Shown: positions 5,218 through 7,698 of the stretch, piece after piece
Position numbering within the stretch: the stretch's first letter is position 1
Layout of the letters: each line of letters opens with the position of its first letter
Assembly: GCA_012032975.1 (NCBI GenBank)
Contig: JAAUPU010000115.1
Location: 1-7,698, forward strand
DNA length: 7,698 bases
Direction: 5' to 3'
DNA from: Caldilineaceae bacterium
Lineage (GTDB): Bacteria; Chloroflexota; Anaerolineae; Caldilineales; Caldilineaceae
Translations under genes and position numbers: made by a program
Notes under the pieces: model-generated
The model's database searches: none
Seen by the model: the letters and a program-made list of their open reading frames with translations, nothing else
What the model was told of the DNA's origin: nothing

Positions 5218-6179
5218 CGGTCGAAGCCCAGAAATTTCTCTCTTGTATCTACCGCGTCACACAGCACACCAATCAACGGTACGGCGTGACTGTCATTGTG
5301 GATGTGCTGCGCGGCTCCAAAGCCAAGAAGATCCTGGAGAATGGGCTGGAGAGGGTATCAACCTACGGCATCGGCATGGAGCATTCCGCCGCGGACTGGA
5401 AGCACCTGGCCCAGCAATTCATCAGCCAGCGATTGATCGACCAGGATATGGCCTATGGCAGCCTGACGTTGACCGAGCAGGGCTGGCGGCTCTTGAAGGG
5501 TGAAGTTACGGTGAAGGCGTCGATGCCGGAAGAGCCATCGGCCGCAAAACCGCGCGGCGTCGAACTGGGCGGCGACCCGATTCTGTTCCAACGTCTGCGC
5601 GGTCTACGCCGTGAACTGGCCTCCGCGGCCGATGTGCCGCCCTACATCGTCTTCTCCGACCGCGCCCTGGTGGACATGGCCATCCGCTACCCGCGCAACG
5701 AGCGGGAATTCCTGGCCGTCAACGGCGTGGGGCAGGCCAAGCTCGAACGATACGGCGCGCAGTTTCTGGGGGAAATCCGCGCCTATTGCGAGGAAAATTC
5801 GATCCCACCGGCCAAGCAATGGTCGCCGCCAACGCCGATGGGCGGCAACCCCGACGGCAAGGTGCGCCGTTTCCAGGAGGTGGGCGAGCTATTTGTCGCT
5901 GGCCATTCCATCGCCGACCTGCAAGAGATGTACGGCGTCAAGCAGTCTACGATCATCGGCCATTTGGTCAAGTATCAGATGGCGGGTGGCGCGGTGGATG
6001 CGGATCGCGTGTTGGCCGTTTCTGTCGCAACGCCCGCGGAGCGTGTGGCCGTCTTTGGCCATTTTGATGAGCTGGGCGCAGTGCAGCTTTCTCCGGTTTT
6101 CGAGGCATTGGGGGGAGCCGTTGCGTACGAGGAATTGCATGTGCTTCGCTTGGTCTATCAGGCCAGGGTGACGCGGTAG
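5109..6179 (+). CDS. recQ: RecQ helicase, part 2 (Zn-binding, RQC, HRDC and C-terminal HTH domains)
   Basis: This is the continuation of the helicase after the frameshift near 5119. In repaired numbering it supplies C387, C390 and C393 (C-D-A-C-D-N-C). With C370 from part 1, this four-cysteine zinc site has the same spacing as E. coli RecQ. Next come an RQC winged helix at about 404-500, an HRDC domain at about 525-600 (D-P-I-L-F-Q-R-L-R-G-L-R-R-E onward, with V-N-G-V-G-Q-A-K-L near its end), and a C-terminal helicase-type helix-turn-helix (HTH_40-like) at about 620-715. The HTH reads V-G-E-L-F-V-A-G-H-S-I-A-D-L-Q-E-M-Y-G-V, then K-Q-S-T-I-I-G-H-L. The repaired protein is longer than E. coli RecQ (609 residues) because of this tail. 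The GTG at 5109 is not thought to be a real start. It is the last gene of the plus-strand group. Confidence 0.9.
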   Translation: MPARALLAYFSENYTPPCDACDNCLNEDAGAALVDVTVEAQKFLSCIYRVTQHTNQRYGVTVIVDVLRGSKAKKILENGLERVSTYGIGMEHSAADWKHLAQQFISQRLIDQDMAYGSLTLTEQGWRLLKGEVTVKASMPEEPSAAKPRGVELGGDPILFQRLRGLRRELASAADVPPYIVFSDRALVDMAIRYPRNEREFLAVNGVGQAKLERYGAQFLGEIRAYCEENSIPPAKQWSPPTPMGGNPDGKVRRFQEVGELFVAGHSIADLQEMYGVKQSTIIGHLVKYQMAGGAVDADRVLAVSVATPAERVAVFGHFDELGAVQLSPVFEALGGAVAYEELHVLRLVYQARVTR

Positions 6180-6218
6180 GCGGGTGGCCAACCTTTCGCC
6201 ACAGTCGGATGGAGATCG

Positions 6219-6248
6219 TTGAATAGACATTATTCAATAGATATTGAA
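6219..6248. repeat. AT-rich overlapping palindromes after recQ
   Basis: TTGAATA (6219-6225), a five-base loop and TATTCAA (6231-6237) form one 7-bp hairpin. TTCAATA (6233-6239), GA and TATTGAA (6242-6248) form a second that shares bases with the first. It could be a weak end signal for the recQ transcript, but no T-run follows on the plus strand. It is a local AT-rich island in GC-rich surroundings. Confidence 0.35.
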
Positions 6249-6285
6249 AAAGAGACCCCGGGTTCCGCCAGAATCCGGGGTCTCT
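6247..6285 (-). terminator. Intrinsic terminator of the Asp/Glu racemase gene
   Basis: AGAGACCCCGGGTTC (6251-6265) pairs with GAATCCGGGGTCTCT (6271-6285) over 15 positions with a single G-U pair, around a five-base loop. On the minus strand the stem is followed directly by a T-run (TTTTC), the form of a Rho-independent terminator. On the plus strand no T-run follows, so it serves mainly the minus-strand gene ending at 6317, though a stem this strong may also slow transcription arriving from recQ. Confidence 0.85.
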
Positions 6286-6316
6286 CCATTCTGCTATGGG
6301 TGATCAGACGCCGTGC

Positions 6317-6994
6317 CTATAGCGCGTCCACCACTTCTTTCAGCGCCGCTACGCCCAATTGCGGGCTGGAAAGCACGGGCACAATCTTTTCCTCCGGCGA
6401 CAGCGAATCGACCACTCGCGCCATGGATGCCTGGGCCAGCACCACCACGTCAACCTGGCTCATCAACCCCGAAAGCCCCTCGCGCACCAGACGGTCATGG
6501 GTGACTGTGTCCCCAGAGACGACCGCATCGAACGCCCCTTCGCAGAGCACGGTGACGATCTCTATCTGCACGCCTTGGACAGTTGCGCGTGCCTCGACCA
6601 GCGCCACTGTGGGCGTCAGGGTCGTTGGCAACGTGGCGATCACGCCGATGCGACCGCGCTGGGCGACGGCCAAACGCACGGCCTGGTCGGCCATGGCCTG
6701 GTCGATGCGCAGCACCGGTGTGTTGACCAGCGGTCGCGCCGCTTCCACCGCCGGCCCGATGGACGAGCAGGTGACCAGGATTACATCCGCGCCAGCAGCC
6801 TCCGCCGATTCCAGATAACCAGCCAACCGGCGGGTGGTGGTGGGCGTCACTTCGCCGGCGGCGATCGTGTTCTTGAGCAAGCTCTCGTCCACGATGTTGA
6901 AAAACTCGACGTCAGGCATGGCCGCACGACAGAGTTCGGTCAGCGTGGGCGCGAGCATGGAAGCGGTATGGATCAGGGCAACGGTCGTGGTCAT
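6317..6994 (-). CDS. Aspartate/glutamate racemase-family protein
   Basis: A 225-residue cytoplasmic protein with the two-domain Asp/Glu/hydantoin racemase plan. The N-terminal half has V-A-L-I-H-T (5-10), then A-D-V-I-L-V-T-C-S-S-I-G (69-80) with the first catalytic cysteine, C76. The second half starts with R-I-G-V-I-A-T (115-121) and reaches D-V-V-V-L-A-Q-A-S-M-A-R (182-193). In true two-base racemases that last block carries a second cysteine (G-C-T); here it is A-Q-A-S. The enzyme therefore may not be an amino acid racemase of the two-cysteine type; relatives of this kind include maleate isomerase/decarboxylase-like members. ATG 6994 has GAGGTG 4 bases upstream. The gene lies 88 bases after the alpha-2-macroglobulin stop and ends at a strong terminator. 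Substrate unknown. Confidence 0.86.
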   Translation of the reverse strand: MTTTVALIHTASMLAPTLTELCRAAMPDVEFFNIVDESLLKNTIAAGEVTPTTTRRLAGYLESAEAAGADVILVTCSSIGPAVEAARPLVNTPVLRIDQAMADQAVRLAVAQRGRIGVIATLPTTLTPTVALVEARATVQGVQIEIVTVLCEGAFDAVVSGDTVTHDRLVREGLSGLMSQVDVVVLAQASMARVVDSLSPEEKIVPVLSSPQLGVAALKEVVDAL

Positions 6995-6998
6995 GGTT

Positions 6999-7004
6999 CA
7001 CCTC
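6999..7004 (-). promoter_or_regulatory. Ribosome binding site of the racemase-family gene
   Basis: On the minus strand GAGGTG lies 4 bases before ATG 6994, supporting this start. No convincing promoter is visible in the 88 bases between this gene and the upstream stop, so it may be read through from the upstream gene. Confidence 0.65.
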
Positions 7005-7082
7005 GTCTTGGTTGATGGACTGGCTGGATCGGTCAGAATAACCCGATTCCTGTTCTGCAAGCTCTGTGACTCACCGTCTCAT

Positions 7083-7698
7083 CTATTCTACCACGTTGAA
7101 CAGTTCCCCCGCACTGCGACCCCACACTTCAGGAAAGTACATCTGCTCGGCATAAACAGGCAGCACACGGTACTCGCCCGGCAAGCTGGCGCGCGCCTGG
7201 AAGGTGTATTGATAGGCGCCCGCTGGTAGATAGGTGGCGAAGAGCGCCACCTTTTCATCGCGGATGTCGGTGCTGGTCGGCAGCCAGTAGCGCCACCACT
7301 CCTGGGGAATGGCTGGCTCGTCAATGGGTGCAAACTGAGGACCGTCGAACTCGGAACTGGTCGTGGCCAGGCTGGTGTCGATCGGCTCCACGCCGGCCGG
7401 GATCGGCACCTCCACCAGCAGGTGGTGGAGATCGGTCGGCGCCACGATGTTCACCGTCACGCTGATCACATCGCCCACCGCGGCCCGGTTGCTTGCCTCG
7501 CCGTTGACATGGAAGCGGCGGTCCACCACCACGCCCCGGTCGCGGGCGTCCACGGCCAGCGCATCCAAGTAGTAGCGCAGGTGGGTGGTGTAGTAGAGCT
7601 GGCCTGGCCCGTCGCCCCGCTCGAAGCGCAGCACGTTGGCTTGGTCGCGCAGCAGGTCAGCGACCGAGGTGCGCAATTCTATCTGCTCGGTCAGGTTC
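7083..7698 (-). CDS. Alpha-2-macroglobulin family protein, C-terminal end (5' part beyond right window edge)
   Basis: The frame is open from the right edge to the TAG at 7083-7085, giving about 205 residues of the end of a larger protein. It has [10 protein letters not shown], then [31 protein letters not shown], and [12 protein letters not shown] near the end. This order is typical of the C-terminal part of bacterial alpha-2-macroglobulins, large envelope-attached or secreted proteins thought to trap proteases. The thioester region and the signal peptide, if present, lie outside the window. A TTG inside the frame at 7676 is not a real start, since the family sequence continues upstream (N-L-T-E-Q-I-E). 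Confidence 0.84.
   Translation of the reverse strand, partial: NLTEQIELRTSVADLLRDQANVLRFERGDGPGQLYYTTHLRYYLDALAVDARDRGVVVDRRFHVNGEASNRAAVGDVISVTVNIVAPTDLHHLLVEVPIPAGVEPIDTSLATTSSEFDGPQFAPIDEPAIPQEWWRYWLPTSTDIRDEKVALFATYLPAGAYQYTFQARASLPGEYRVLPVYAEQMYFPEVWGRSAGELFNVVE

Noticed and set aside
6219..6818. Plus-strand frame of 199 codons over the racemase gene
   Set aside because: It starts in the palindrome cluster, crosses the terminator and is antisense to a well-supported gene; its product is Ser/Thr/Ala-rich low complexity.
6995..7082. Promoter for the racemase gene in the 88-base gap
   Set aside because: TTGCAG and TATTCT are present on the minus strand but only 14 bases apart, too close for a normal sigma70 promoter.

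Overview
This is bacterial DNA, moderately GC-rich and gene-dense. I recognise no rRNA, tRNA, CRISPR array or insertion sequence. The gene families (a bacterial alpha-2-macroglobulin, a DUF1622 membrane protein, an SLC12-type permease, and a long RecQ with an HTH tail) would suit an environmental Chloroflexota-like bacterium. That assignment is an inference from gene style only.

Layout, left to right. (1) Positions 1-1796, minus strand: a small DUF1622 membrane protein followed by an SLC12/APC-type permease. The permease is broken by a one-base frameshift near 588. It loses its last two expected membrane helices near position 100, where the reading continues in another frame as a ComEA-like helix-hairpin-helix motif that runs off the left edge. 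(2) Positions 1797-2133: a divergent intergenic region with a good sigma70-type promoter (TTGGCA-18-TATAAT) facing right. It also holds a 16-bp tandem repeat containing a palindrome, three copies of CCATCGCGT and five copies of GGACG. (3) Positions 2134-6179, plus strand: two adjacent, diverged DUF488 proteins, a protein resembling dual-OB nucleic-acid-binding families, and a RecQ helicase with Zn/RQC, HRDC and a C-terminal helicase HTH domain. RecQ is split by a one-base frameshift near 5119. (4) Positions 6180-6316: an AT-rich palindrome cluster and a strong intrinsic terminator. (5) Positions 6317-7698, minus strand: the 3' end of an alpha-2-macroglobulin-family gene followed by an Asp/Glu racemase-family gene that uses this terminator.

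The most interesting unit is the plus-strand group DUF488-DUF488-dual-OB-RecQ. Its tight spacing, single strong promoter and single orientation suggest one operon acting on nucleic acid, possibly for repair, modified-base handling or defence. None of its parts except RecQ has a role I can read directly from sequence.

Caution: every reading-frame break seen here can be repaired by restoring one base to a short run of G or C. This looks more like indel errors in the source sequence than true gene decay, although decay cannot be excluded from the window alone.
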